From assembly GCA_029531795.1 (NCBI GenBank), contig JAPEIS010000009.1:248001-312000 (forward strand): a stretch of DNA of 64,000 nucleotides, given 5' to 3'. The translations under genes and the position numbers were made by a program. Shown here piece after piece: positions 9,891 to 21,439 of this stretch. Within the stretch, counting starts at the first letter, position 1. Every line of letters begins with the position of its first letter. Source of the DNA: Sclerotinia nivalis (lineage: Eukaryota > Ascomycota > Leotiomycetes > Helotiales > Sclerotiniaceae). The notes under the pieces were generated by a model. It searched no databases and had not been told where the DNA came from. It saw only the letters and a program-made list of their open reading frames with translations.

Positions 9891-11240
9891 ATGGCAGATA
9901 TGGATGAGGATGCGCCCATAAATTTCCTTCACAATCAACTAAATGATGACAATGAAGAAGGCGACGAGACCCAAGATTTCCGCCTTCTTGCATCCCTTAA
10001 TTCAAAGACAGGCTCACTTCCTAAACGTGGAGAGAAAGATTTTGAACCTCACGGTACAAAACAACAAGATGGTGTATTAGCTGCATCGAGGCAGGCAATG
10101 CATGATGCATTGGATTATACAAGATTTCATCTGCCAAAGGCTCATGTAAGGGCCTTTTACTATGGGGAAGGTGTAGGAGAAGGACTGGAGAGAGATGAAT
10201 TGGTGGGAGAGGAGTGGAGGAAAGGTTTAGAGGAAGATCATGTTGTGGTGGTGGAGGGACCAAGAGGACCACATTTCAGGACAATTGGGAGGGCAAATGA
10301 AGGGAAACACAAGAGTAGTTTGTGGTTGTTACCTGAGGAGGCATTATATCTGGTTGAGCGGGGTAATTTGGATTTATGGTGGCCCAATAAATCTTCGTAC
10401 AATGGAGTTGAGGACGGAGAAAGTGAAAAAATGGGAGATGGAGAAAATGAGGATGATGGTGCACCCATGAGTCTGCAGGCTGCGTATGCTATGCTTATTG
10501 GCTTGGATGGTGAGAGAGGAAAGATTAGTGTGGAAAGATATAATGTCTATGCCAATCTGAAAAGAAATGGATATGTTGTCATGAGAGGTCCAGATTGGGA
10601 TCCAAACATTCCCACCAAAACTTTTGCACACGGGTCCACACCGGGAGAGTCAAAGGGTATGTTTACCTGGCTTTTCGACCTTTTCGCAAAGGATATCACA
10701 CATTCTCCATATGGTCCATTAGTCAAGCCGGGTTTATACAGATCTTACGATTCTATCTACCGGCAAATGGCCGTAATACCCCGCTACAAACCATCTCCAG
10801 CACCAGATTTATCCTCCCAACCTCCATCTCACCCATTTCGCGTCTGTTTCCACATCTGGAAACCCAGTAACATCCCTACATTCGCAAAAACCAACCCTGG
10901 TTCTCCAGATTTCCGCATAGCGGTAGTGGATGCGAGAGAAACCTTTGTACCTACATTACCGGAAGTAGTATCATTATTCGATAGCTCGCCTTGGGATCCA
11001 CCTGGAAAGAACATGGAGGGTCCAAATAAAATGTATCACAGAATCAGACATGGATACAGGAATGTTATACTAGCGGTTAATGATCAGGGGATCATCAGCT
11101 ACCTGAGAATGGGAGATAGTGCATTTGGGGAGGAGAAGTTGTATGAAAGATTTGACGAGGGCAATTCACGAGGTAACAAGAGGGGTGGAAGACGTGGGAG
11201 AGGTGGTGGGAGGGGAAGGGGTAGAGGCAGGGGGAAATGA
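9891..11240 (+). CDS. SEN54: tRNA-splicing endonuclease subunit Sen54, with RGG-rich C-terminus
   Basis: Single-exon frame of 449 residues starting at the ATG of 'ATGGCAGATATGG'; an in-frame TTG at 9855 is not needed. The N-terminal Sen54 domain (about residues 68-165) is clear: 'RFHLPKAHVRAFYY', then 'GPHFRTIG', 'SLWLLPEEALYLVERGNLDLW', and the following 'MSLQAAYAMLIG' plus 'ERYNVYANLKRNGYVVMRG'. Sen54 is the non-catalytic partner of Sen2 in the heterotetramer that cuts pre-tRNA introns, acting at the mitochondrial surface in yeast and in the nucleus in animals. The last 23 residues are almost only R, G and K, an RNA-binding RGG-type tail that I do not associate with most Sen54 proteins. A tRNA-Leu-like gene with an intron lies immediately upstream on the other strand. 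Confidence 0.88.
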   Translation: MADMDEDAPINFLHNQLNDDNEEGDETQDFRLLASLNSKTGSLPKRGEKDFEPHGTKQQDGVLAASRQAMHDALDYTRFHLPKAHVRAFYYGEGVGEGLERDELVGEEWRKGLEEDHVVVVEGPRGPHFRTIGRANEGKHKSSLWLLPEEALYLVERGNLDLWWPNKSSYNGVEDGESEKMGDGENEDDGAPMSLQAAYAMLIGLDGERGKISVERYNVYANLKRNGYVVMRGPDWDPNIPTKTFAHGSTPGESKGMFTWLFDLFAKDITHSPYGPLVKPGLYRSYDSIYRQMAVIPRYKPSPAPDLSSQPPSHPFRVCFHIWKPSNIPTFAKTNPGSPDFRIAVVDARETFVPTLPEVVSLFDSSPWDPPGKNMEGPNKMYHRIRHGYRNVILAVNDQGIISYLRMGDSAFGEEKLYERFDEGNSRGNKRGGRRGRGGGRGRGRGRGK

Positions 11241-12187
11241 GAAATGATTATCTTAGATGGCGGTGAGGTATCCGTCATTGTATGATTAATGATGATCCAA
11301 TGATAATACGGTACTTTAGCCTGCCTAGACGTCCATGCAGGTTTTCAATACATATCATGCTCCATGCTTTTCTACCTGCCTCAATCATGCTGGGTAGCCC
11401 AGCCCTTCTACGACTCTACGCGGAAATAGGCGTTTGAGCAGTTCACCCTATGATCCTTACTGTATCGGGTAGGTCATCGACACCAACCAGACCCAGGTCT
11501 CTTCTCAATTTTCAAAGACTCAGCGTCTCACATAAGCTCGAATAGTGCAAAACCCGTTGAGTTTTGCTAGCACCACCGGATAATCTCGCCTACTCCATAA
11601 CACACTAAACGCCCTATAACACTAACCCCTCGAGCAACACAAGGTATATGATTGAGGGGAGTCACTAAAGTAAATGAATTTTCTAACCACTTTTACTTCA
11701 GCCCTCGAAAAAGCTACGTCTTGTGATATATTTAGCGTGTTTTGAACTAGATGAGTCTATACAATCTCTTCTCCTGCATCTTCATATCTTGTCGACTAAA
11801 GTGTTTATATGGGCTACTTTTTTGAATGGCGTTAAATCTTTTGAACTTATTATTTTCATTATCATCCCCTTTTCTACAGCCACCCACCTAATCAGTTTAG
11901 CTGTTCGGGTAGATTCATTTGATTCAAGCTATAGATATTATGAAAATCAAAGTACGACTAAACGTCGATATTAAATTCTAAAGTAGAGATCAATCACTAA
12001 GTTTGAAGTATAACTAGCATACGGGCCAAGTGGCGAACCGAACTAGACGTAGGAAGGGAGATTAGCTTGTAGGGAGCTATGAGCCAGAGACAGAACAATT
12101 GGTCAATGCTCAATTTTACCCGTTGCCCTTATCCCAGAGTATAAGGGCAGCTAGTCGCGGTCGACAATATATAATATATGGCTTATT
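11241..12187. other. Gene-poor interval downstream of sen54
   Basis: AT-rich DNA with no supported gene. Short frames such as 11723-11974 have no recognisable features. Near 12121-12150 the segment TTGCCCTTAT..ATAAGGGCAG forms a small inverted repeat shortly before the hAT-like element. Confidence 0.4.
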
Positions 12188-12327
12188 CAGGGCTGGGCAC
12201 CCGTGCCCTATCTGGGGTCTCAACCTCTCTAAGGTGGATACCATACCCCGTAGAGTTCAAATAGTGTGGTTCTTCAACAGGTTTATTCCGGGTTACCTAG
12301 GTACACCCTATCCTTTGCCTAGCCCTG
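12188..12327. mobile_element. Short hAT-like MITE, about 140 bp
   Basis: The ends are CAGGGCTGGGCA and TGCCTAGCCCTG, inverted complements with one difference. The same terminal sequence family bounds the larger element at 53509-53892, and both continue with related C/G-rich text (CACCCGTGCCCTAT here, CACCCGTACCCTAT there). The flanks GGCTTATT (left) and GGCTTGTC (right, sharing the last G of the element) match in 6 of 8 positions, with only transitions, consistent with an aged 8-bp hAT-type duplication. No coding capacity. Confidence 0.65.
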
Positions 12328-14385
12328 GCTTGTCCTAGTTCCGAGTTAGCAATCCTCTGCTTTGATTAAGTGCTTTCATTTAGCCGGGAGATTAGCTCTG
12401 TTTTTAGTGGCTAGGGTATTTTTGAATTAAAGATATAATTGGATAGATACTTTGTATAGAAGAGACCGGACTGGCCGATGTAGTATCGGTATATCGCACT
12501 CTGCGTCTAGCGTGTAGATGAAATTCTAGCTACTAGAATATTATTAGATGCTATTCTTTTTTATTATTCGTTAATATGATAAATTATAGAGTTATATTGT
12601 AGAGATAGTAGAGTGAGGGAAAGAAAGCCCCTAACAACTATCAACGAACGAGTATTAATATTATAATTATTTATTTATTCGTAAAGATCTGTTGAATATA
12701 TATTCAATGATCCACTAGCTCTTTTAGATTAGTCAGCAGATACCCTATATAGGATCTCTGCTTCCATAGATTGATTGATTTAACGTCCACACTGAGTCTA
12801 AGACTATCTAGGACGGCTAGGGGCTCTATGAGCTCCTAATTGATGCTATAGGGAATTGTATGCTAGCTAGTATACAGTTTGTATAGTTTGGGTTTCTTTT
12901 CAACCCTTGAAATGTTGATTGAGGGCAAATGAAAACTAATACTGGAGAACAAAGCCCGATATCTTTATCCTCTAAGATCTTTCCTTTTTCGTTTTCCCCC
13001 TACCTTTTGCTAATTAAAGCATCCCACTGATATAATCTTCTTCTTCAACCCAACCTACTATTCCGATACTCACTTCCTACAAAGATCAAGAGTCATTTCC
13101 GTCAAGATTACCTCCAATACAGCAAAAGGATCCTTATACTAATGAAAAACAACTGAAAAGCACCACTCTCTTCAATTCGAATTCATTCATTAGCTCTTTT
13201 GCATGCCTTCCTAAATATGATAATCTCCAGCTTTGTTTGAATATAAATAATCGAAATCGTCGAATAGAATATCGATCGTTTGAATATAATGATAATGAAG
13301 CGTAACCCTAACCCTACCTATACATATACAAAAAATATTTTCGTAAAATCGAGGAAAAGGTATAATATCGTATCGATATCTAAAGCATAGTATTAATTGA
13401 TAGATGATAGTATTTTTTGTTTTATGATAATCGTAGTGTTAAAATGAATATGTTTTCGATAATCGATTGTCGAAAAAAGGTATAAAATGCGAATAAAACA
13501 GTAGCAAATTCCGTATCGAAAAGATTTTTCTGGAATAGAAAGGACTTACTAAACATATCATACCTTGTATTAAAATAATAATCGATAGCAGATATTGAAT
13601 CTAACTAGGGCTTCTATAGCCATCGTCTGTATTTTGGGTTGATGTTCGTTCATCCTTTCGAAGATATTGATGTTGTAAAATCGTAATAATCTCTTTATCG
13701 TGAATATCGTAATCGGGAAACCCTCTCTCTTTTTTCCAATGTATCCGATTCCATCAAATGATTCAATCTTAGCTCTGCAGACTCTCAATAGAGAGCTGGA
13801 GGTTCGTAGAGGGCACCACGTACAGGTGTTGAGTCTTCGCCCTCTCTGCTTCCATAGAACTTAGCTCTCTAGTTATCATAATATGAATATGTTCACCCAT
13901 AATATCGTCAATAAGATCGAATAGTTTCTGTTAATTGAGTCGATTATTTTGTAATTACTTTATTGAAATCAGAACGTTAATCATAAGATTAACGGGAGTA
14001 GTTGAATTGAGGTTACTTTCTGGACAGATAGATTGATTACTCTTAGACTAAGCGAGAGCGAGTTGGAAAGAGAGAGGGAAGCCGTCCGCCCTCCTTTAAT
14101 CCTGTTCTTCTACCACCCTTTTTCACTACTTCTCCCATCTAAAATATCTAACTAATACTATCTGAGTATTGTTATTATTGAATTGCGTATCTACTACAGA
14201 CATTGAGATATTTTAGTATATATCCTAGATTGACCTAACGGGAAATCATACAATTGTACTCTATATATTTGTTCGTATAGCCCAATATTTGATACCTTTC
14301 AAATTTTAAAATCCTTCCTTACTTTCATAATTGCAATCACTCTAACACACAACAAGAAATCTCCTAGTTCAACTTTCTAGGCTGA
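12328..14385. other. AT-rich gene-free interval
   Basis: About 2 kb without a supported gene. Near 13303 there is a short telomere-like run of two CCCTAA units followed by CCCTACC. The 72-codon minus frame at 13570-13788 has no recognisable features. The leader just before 14386 (14359-14380) carries CTAG steps that could be splice acceptors for a lost upstream exon of the pseudogene that follows. Confidence 0.4.
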
Positions 14386-15403
14386 AGTTACATTGATGTC
14401 ATTAGATTTGAAGACGTTGTGTTCGAACCACATCTTGCCGGGAAAAGCCAATCGGAAATACAGCAATATGTCGAAAATGAGATCAAGAAAAGCAAAAAGA
14501 CATTCATGGTACCGTCGGTCGTATTGCCACAGGGAAACATGGAAAAGCGCTCGGCCTCTCACGCGAGAGACCCCACGTATAGCCCTTCACCAGAAGCTGA
14601 AAGTCTTGCGATTGGGAGGCCCCAAAGAAAGAGAACTCGGACGGAAGAAGGACAGCAGCTTGAAAGCCTCTCTTCTTCTCCCCCGTAGAAGAAAGTGCGA
14701 CTGACGGAAGGCATCATCGACTTGACAACTGTCAAAGATGAGCCAGCTAGCGAGGAAAAGAGCATCACCGTAAAGCCGATCAAAATCTCTGCACAAGCTT
14801 CGAATCCAGGCAATCGTCCAACTCCAGCACCGTTCTCTGCTCTTACCCATGATGCTTCCTTGCAGCCCCTGAATGCCTCAATCAATCCCTTGCCGACTGC
14901 ACCGAGATTGCACAATACAGCAACTTCAGTTTCAACAGCCCCCTTTGATTCCAAGTCCATTTTCAAGTAACGCAGCAGCTCCGTTGCCCTCACCACTACA
15001 ACGATTGAGCCAAGTAACAAGCTCCTTTGGTTACCTCCCAACTGCATCGAGTTCTGCCAACACAACCGCTTCAGCTCCAACGATGCCTCCGATTCAAGCT
15101 CTAGTCCCTCATCTATCAACACCGTCCGCCACTCCATCGCAATCTCTACATTACCCAAACAACTCTATCAGTACAGTGACTTCAATGCCCACTCCGGTAG
15201 AGTCATTGGATTCAAGAGCGTCCCCCCTTCAAACTCCTCATACTGATGACAACCCCTCTGATGTTCTGATTATTCAAGGCGTGCAATATGTGAGAAAGCA
15301 GACGGGCTTCTTCAAAGGCAAGTTGATTGGCGCCCCGGAAGAAATAAGCTTCGAGGGGGAAGAGTACATTTCATATCGAGTTTTGATACAGCAGATCGAG
15401 TGA
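14386..15403 (+). pseudogene. Decayed nuclear-type protein gene with SUMO-interaction-like motif and a novel C-terminal domain
   Basis: One frame runs from 14386 to 14970, interrupted only by a TAG at 14686-14688. Coding then continues in another frame to the stop at 15403, so there is one in-frame stop and one frameshift between about 14930 and 14970. The first part starts without a Met ('DVVFEPHLAGKSQSEIQQYV'), suggesting a lost 5' exon. It continues with basic patches RKRTR and 'IIDLTTVKDEPASEE', which looks like a SUMO-interaction motif. The middle is Ser/Thr/Pro-rich. The C-terminal 40 residues, 'VQYVRKQTGFFKGKLIG' to 'EYISYRVL', resemble the end of the second relic at 16118-16456. I cannot name the family. 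An alternative is an unrecognised intron, but no good splice sites were seen. Confidence 0.55.
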
Positions 15404-16117
15404 AATAGGTTGACTTGTGGTTCAAGGGATAAAATTCATGTATTAATGTTAATTAACCAACAATGTTTGTATTATAGATCTATAAATTAATATATTTACA
15501 TCCATCTTTTTGATACTTGATTTAGATTTTCTCTTGAGATGATATGATATGAGATGACGGATTGTGATAGTACTCACTTCCGAAGATATATCTTTCATTA
15601 ATTAGGTATTTCTCTACATTATCATGAGTCTCTCATTCTTTATGATGTATTAGCGCCCATTATTGAATCGTAAAAGAGTGGAAAAACAGTACGGCATGAA
15701 TTAATTAGCACCAAGAGCGCCCTTCAACGTTGACGGTATGTATGTTCATACCCAGGACCCATCAATTGGTGGCCAAATTGCAAGGCCAATAGCAGGGATT
15801 AACAAAGCAGCTGGTTTGATTATTTCTCTCCTTCCCCTTTTTCCTCTCATTCCCGTTACTTTCGGGACTATACAAATTACTTGTACTGGAGATCTTCGAA
15901 AATTAATAGTTCCATTTCAATACAACATAACCGATTAAAACTGCAATTATGCTTCTTATTCGCAGGAAAATCTTCCAGTCCAGATTAACTTTAGATCTAG
16001 AAATAGTATTAATGTGATTTTTCATCTCCTTTGACGCTAATAATAACCCCTTGATCGCATTTCAATCGACATGGGAGACGACAGATGGTGGCCGGGGATG
16101 AATAGCAACATAGTCAA
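15404..16117. other. Spacer between two related relics
   Basis: AT-rich DNA with no supported gene. The 66-codon frame at 15738-15938 has a hydrophobic stretch but no other support. Confidence 0.35.
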
Positions 16118-16456
16118 ATGAGCAGCGACAATTTGAGCGATGATACTCTGGAGGACCAATCTGCTTTTTACCGTAAAGTGGAGGCTAAACAGAAGCTTGA
16201 CAGGTCAATGGGCAAATCACATGAAAACACTGGAAGCCCAACAGACCCCGGTGGACAGCTAACCCGAAAACTACGGCATTGTACTATAACTGGCCCATCT
16301 GTGAGTAAAGAACGATGCTGAAGTCCTCAATGGTATCAAATATACAAGACACAACGGTCTATTTGAAAAGAAGCATGTTGCGCCACCTCAGCCTCTTACA
16401 ATCAACGGCAATGACTTTGTTGAATATCGAGTTTTGAGCAAGAAGACCACTTTTTG
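16118..16456 (+). pseudogene. Second relic sharing the C-terminal domain of the 14386-15403 pseudogene
   Basis: A Met-initiated acidic/basic frame (16118-16321) is followed in a different frame (from 16305) by 'DAEVLNGIKYTRH', 'GLFEKK' and 'NDFVEYRVL' up to the TGA at 16456. The latter lines up with 'DVLIIQGVQYVRK', 'GFFKGK' and 'EEYISYRVL' in the neighbouring pseudogene, and both end shortly after YRVL. One indel near 16300-16310 would join the two frames. A GTGAGT there could alternatively be a donor, but splicing would remove the conserved start of the domain. Probably a diverged tandem copy, much shortened. No known domain recognised. Confidence 0.45.
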
Positions 16457-19400
16457 AAACGAGAGAAAGGGAGCTATCAAACGATTTTCTGTACATGGCC
16501 AGGATGGCCTTTGGTTGGGGGTCTTGAAGTTACTATTCTACACACTTATCCCATTACTGTTTGCGTTGAGGTTGCTGTTAATTTACAAGGTTCTTTCTGC
16601 TTGGGTATTCTCTTCGGTTTGGAAAGTAAATTTTGAAATAGATAGATCCTTTTCTGCTATGCTGAGTCTTTGCCGTCTTGACATATTAAAGCCATTTCAA
16701 ATATAGCGCAAAAGTATATAGGAGATATTGATAACTTTGAAAACCACCATCTAATAACAATGAAAAAGCTTCAGAAATTCGCATGGATTCTATCATATCA
16801 TATCATAACTGGTAGGGCTGGCCTTACTATTTCACCGTCAGAAATTTGTGAAATACTGAGGAGTGTTACACATTTGATAGATGCTTTAGGTTTGCTCACA
16901 TCCCATAAGAAATGGATATGAGCATTCTCTTATCATGAAAGAATACTCAACTACTCACTAGAGCACCATGAATAGCTTGTAGTTATAAAATAAAGTTTAA
17001 CTATGTTGTTGCTCTATAATTAGGAGAACCTTTGAACTCTTTATGTGCTTGTAGAGAAACTAAACCACTGCATCATTCACTTGACCATTCGAAGCCCTAA
17101 TTGATAAGATTATATACTCTTTCATCAATTCAAAACTCTATATATCTTTCTTAATTTATGAAAGCTCAAAAGTCCAAGAGCTTAGACATTTAACATAGCA
17201 TTAAATATAACAAATGACCCAAATGTCAAGACTAATCTCCATTTGTAAAACAGAACATGGTCTATGTTTATGTCTGTGTCTACTGGTTCCTGTCTTTCCA
17301 TTCATATAATTCCTAGAGATAGTATAGACATACAAATATAGTTATATGAACTATCTAAAGATTTCAAAGTCTTTTGTTTTTCACTTCTTCCATCTCTTAT
17401 CATGGTACTTGAGTAACACTCGTGACCGTTCTCACACTAGGACATACTCACCAACAGCTTCCGAGATTGAGACTTCAAAGCAGCGAACACAAGGATTATT
17501 AGGGTCTCGCAAAATTGAATAGAGTAATTGTCTTTAAAATCTTGCAAGCAAATAAATTCTACAACAACAAGTTACAAACTGTATCCCTCTTTGTCTTTAA
17601 CTTCGAAAGCACAGAACACAGTACTCTTTATTTGGCTCCTTTCCAACTATATTAATCATTCTTATCAGTTCATTATGATGCTCATGATTTTGATGATGGG
17701 CTGGGAAGGCTCAAAACTAATTGAAGCTGCTGTGGATAGAGTGACTTTCATATTTTTCTTGGCTTTAGGAAAGGTAAGTTTCCTTTACTTGCTTCCATCA
17801 ATGGATTGCAGCAATCAAAACATGAATTTACTAAAGCAATCCAAAAAAATTAACTGTTCAGTCATATCATTTCCACTCTTATTATGTTTGTGTCCATTAC
17901 TTGGAAGAATCGACGTCAAATAAGCTTCACTTCCAATTTCTGATATTTATCAAGAAATCTATAGAAAGACTTGAGCTGACTTGACTTTAGGAACCAAAGC
18001 GAACTCAAAGCAATAACCGGAGTGAGATTCTTTTGTCCTGGAATGCTCCATCGGGAATAGCACTTGCCAAATGAAACAATACTCACCAACTCGTTGCGCC
18101 TGCGAATCCGGCTCCGACACAAAACACTGGTCGAAATGTCAGCGATAGGCATCATTCTTAGCCAGCCTCAGCTTACAATAGACCAATAGCCCCTGGGGTT
18201 ACACACATTCGTCCACTGGAAACAATAGCTTAGCTGCCTGTGGCGGTACGATTCAGAGCTCATCCCAACGGGCCTAGGGGTATGCTATCATCGTTTAGGC
18301 GCTGTGCAAAGAATACTAACGATTCATTATGGATCTTATCGTCGCTAGTACATGGTACCTGCGCCCATGATCGGGTATGAAGATCAACGAAGAACCTTCT
18401 ACTGCCAATTATTACCACCACACTACTAGTACTTGACAGCCGCGCTACGTCTTGCACCGCTTCGTGCTTGCTGGTTCTTGTCTTCAACCCAGGAAAATAC
18501 TGACGACCTGAAACAGATAATGAATTAAACTTGGACGGGATCTACTACCCGCCACATATCATTTCGAGACGGCTCAAAGGCGTAGCTCTCGAGAAAGAGC
18601 TGGTGCGCTGCATTCTTGCGAAACGGCTCGCGAGTAGGCCTAGGTCTCAATCTACCACAACAGATGTAGCTCTCAGCTTCTTCCTGTGATACTGATTCAT
18701 GCTCACGTTTGCATCTGCCTAGAACAAGAATTATTATCTACTTACCCACGTCCGTACTCCAAGGTCGGAACTTGCCAACAATAGTGTTCCCTGTATCATC
18801 GAGTTGCCAAGAAGACTCTACCACTATCAAGAAAGGTACGAAGAGCGTGGAAGGCTAAAGGGGGACGCAAGTTTGGGACTTCTCAGATAATGCTCGGTGC
18901 CTTTCAATTTCACAGCACTTCCCAGTCTCCTGTGGTGCCCGCATAAAGAGCTGGTGGCCCAGAAGAGAACATGAGGTACATGGTACTGCTATAATACGAC
19001 CGAGCTTCAACCTCAATCTACGGTTACGTATACCTGCAGTAAGTTCTACTCATAATGCCTGGTATGTTGTGCATCATGACATCGTGGCTTGACATGAATG
19101 TACATGCATATCCATCGCTTTGCGAACAACTCGTTGCCTATCAATGGCTGGATTCGTAATGGATAATGCTAGATTTGACGGGTGCGAGACAATATGGACA
19201 GACATTAGTACCAATGACAGACTCTGGAAAGGAAGAGAGAGAGAAGGACGATGAAGAGGAACAAAAGTAAGCCTTTGCTCTGCGGCACCTGAACATGAAC
19301 CTAATCATCTATGAGTTGAAGAATCAGACAAGTTCTTTCCCACAGCAGCAATGACACCACGGATTGGCACAAACCTTGTTGACCATGCACCCAACAAAAG

Positions 19401-19783
19401 ACCAATCACCATTTACAAGCGAAAGGAATCTGCCTCGCCACATTCTCGAGCACCTTTGAGTTCTGTTGATCTGCATTCTGCATTCCAACAAACCTAGAGA
19501 CACCAACAAAGTAAGTAGAACCCAGTCATTGATGGCTTCTATCGTGGCGACACCCCTCTTAATCATCATCCAGAGTTATAGACAATCTATTTATGCTTCT
19601 CTTCCACGAAAAATCCAAAAAAGATTGCATTATAGCCTTTGAGTTGATGGGAAGGCACAGATTTGTTTTTCAAAATATCCTGAAGGTATGTTCCCAAAGA
19701 AATTGGTTCCGGTAACTATCTCCTGACTCATTTTTTAGCTTTTAAGAACATGGGGCCGAGGCCAATCATACTGGTATCTATAG
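16457..19783. other. Gene-poor accessory interval
   Basis: About 3.3 kb. 16.5-17.9 kb is AT-rich with random-looking frames. 18.0-19.1 kb has more balanced composition and short protein-like minus-strand stretches (for example 18260-18487), which may be very old gene debris, but nothing can be aligned to a family by eye. No RNA gene or element ends were found. Confidence 0.35.
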
Positions 19784-20101
19784 ATGCGATTGAACGAGGA
19801 GAGCGCTGGCTACTTAAGCAATTCAGAGTCCGAAAGCGAAGAAGAGTAAGAATATCAACGGAACTCCGAAGGTGAAGAAGAGGCCGAAATCAAGGACCAA
19901 AATTCAGCAGGCTATCCCTCACCATCTTCATCAATCTCCGCATCCAATGGAGTAACGTCTCGAGTCATCATTTCAAGATCGAGGGAGCTTACTGGAATGA
20001 GATCGAACCCTACTAGCAAACATTCAATCGCCGCAAGATTCCCAACACCACCATTCTCCGTTATGACAGGACTTGCATCTAGTATGGCTCGGTCCCTTTG
20101 A
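19784..20101 (+). pseudogene. Relic of an acidic, serine-rich protein (one internal stop)
   Basis: From the ATG at 19784 the frame reads 'NEESAGYLSNSESESEEE', hits TAA at 19847-19849, then continues in the same frame for 83 codons ('NSEGEEEAEIKDQN', 'SPSSSISAS', 'RVIISRSREL', 'RFPTPPFS') to TGA at 20101. Biased but coherent composition on both sides of a single stop suggests a recently inactivated or fragmentary gene. The 113-codon minus-strand frame over the same bases is its shadow. Family unknown. Confidence 0.4.
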
Positions 20102-21439
20102 AACAACTCTGGGTAAATGTGGATTCTTGTGGTATACTGGAATTGCACTGGTTTCTGCATTACTAGAGTTTGCAAGAAATATAATACTGTTTCCTGTAGC
20201 CGCTTCGGCGTGCACCAACTTTGATCATTGTCTTGTGTTCTGAGGTTGAACAACTCAGCTTTATTTGCTACTCAGCTCTATTTGCTTTCCTCATATTACT
20301 ACAGCAGTATCCAAGGTAAGAGAACATCGTAATAAGTACCAAACATCCAGACCCAACCACCGGCGACATAGGCTGTTGAAAATACAGAGAACTATGTGTA
20401 TGAAAGAGAGTCCCTAAGCGAAAGTATGTACTGATGTGTACACTTGCACTGGCAGGACAGAGAAACATTGTCCATTTTGCTCTTCTCCTGGAGCAGACCT
20501 TGATGCTGATATTTGTTCAGGTCGGCTGATCATAGACCCTGCTTGGATAGGACACCTCGTTGTGGTTCACGCTATTATCATAAACCTCCAGCTAGAGACC
20601 GCGCCAACCATAGGTTTTCCATGACTTTGATCTCCAGCAATGGGAGCGCAATGAAGAATTGATGCTGCTGCTCTTACTAAGCCACGGAAAGTACCGTTAT
20701 TTCCCTATCATTTCAGTATTTTTAGAAATGGAAATGCTGACGCTTTGTATTTTTAACCAGGAACCTAAATTGTCCAACAAAAGCTCAACTTGCGGACAGA
20801 AACCTCGTTGTTCAGCACTTCAGGTGTCCAAAATTCAATATCCAGTTATAAGTCAAGAGCTGTTGTAGATTCTTTGGGAAGTGCGCAAAATTGCACCAGC
20901 AGCACGATAAGATGGTGTATTTACTGAGGCACAAGTCTTTTGAAATCGACACTTTCAGCCACGTCTCGAAGCCCTGCGAATTTACCACTCCTCTTTATGG
21001 TAATGCAGTGCTGTGGGTTACAAGCTGCAAGCTATCCCCAATACTACCACATATTTTAACGATTGACTACTACTCCACTCCTTGCCCCCCCCCCCCCCCC
21101 CCCCCCCCACCAAAACCCCAACAACGCCACCATGTCGCATTACCACGATAGCCAAACGTCTTGTTCTCACTGAGCAAACAAAGTCCCAAGCCGAACAGAC
21201 GTCGCTGTTGTTTTCACCACTCAAAATAAAGTTGAGGAGCCTCCTCCACCAACTCATACAATAAACTACTCAGCGTCTCCTATCAAATACCAACATACCT
21301 TCTACACCACCTATATAGAACAAACCGATTACACACATACCAACCCCATAGCTGGGCTCTGGGCCCACCCCGCAATCATCGCTTTGGGATGCATCCACCA
21401 CCACCAGGGGTTGGCCCTGCCACCTAGCAAAGCCCTACC
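20102..21439. other. Gene-poor interval with a C24 homopolymer
   Basis: No supported gene. The outstanding feature is an uninterrupted run of 24 C at 21085-21108. Short frames across it (proline or glycine runs) are artefacts of the homopolymer. Confidence 0.4.
21085..21108. repeat. Poly-C tract of 24 bases
   Basis: Twenty-four consecutive C residues read directly from the sequence. Such tracts can form i-motif or G-quadruplex structures on the two strands, slip in replication, and are prone to length errors in sequencing. Confidence 0.95.

Noticed and set aside
14559..15158. 199-codon minus-strand frame
   Set aside because: Antisense shadow of the Ser/Pro-rich pseudogene on the plus strand, where domain-like text and paralogy are found.
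19912..20253. 113-codon minus-strand frame
   Set aside because: Overlaps the plus-strand acidic serine-rich relic, which has the more protein-like composition.
21018..21264. Proline- or glycine-rich frames on both strands
   Set aside because: Produced by the C24 homopolymer.
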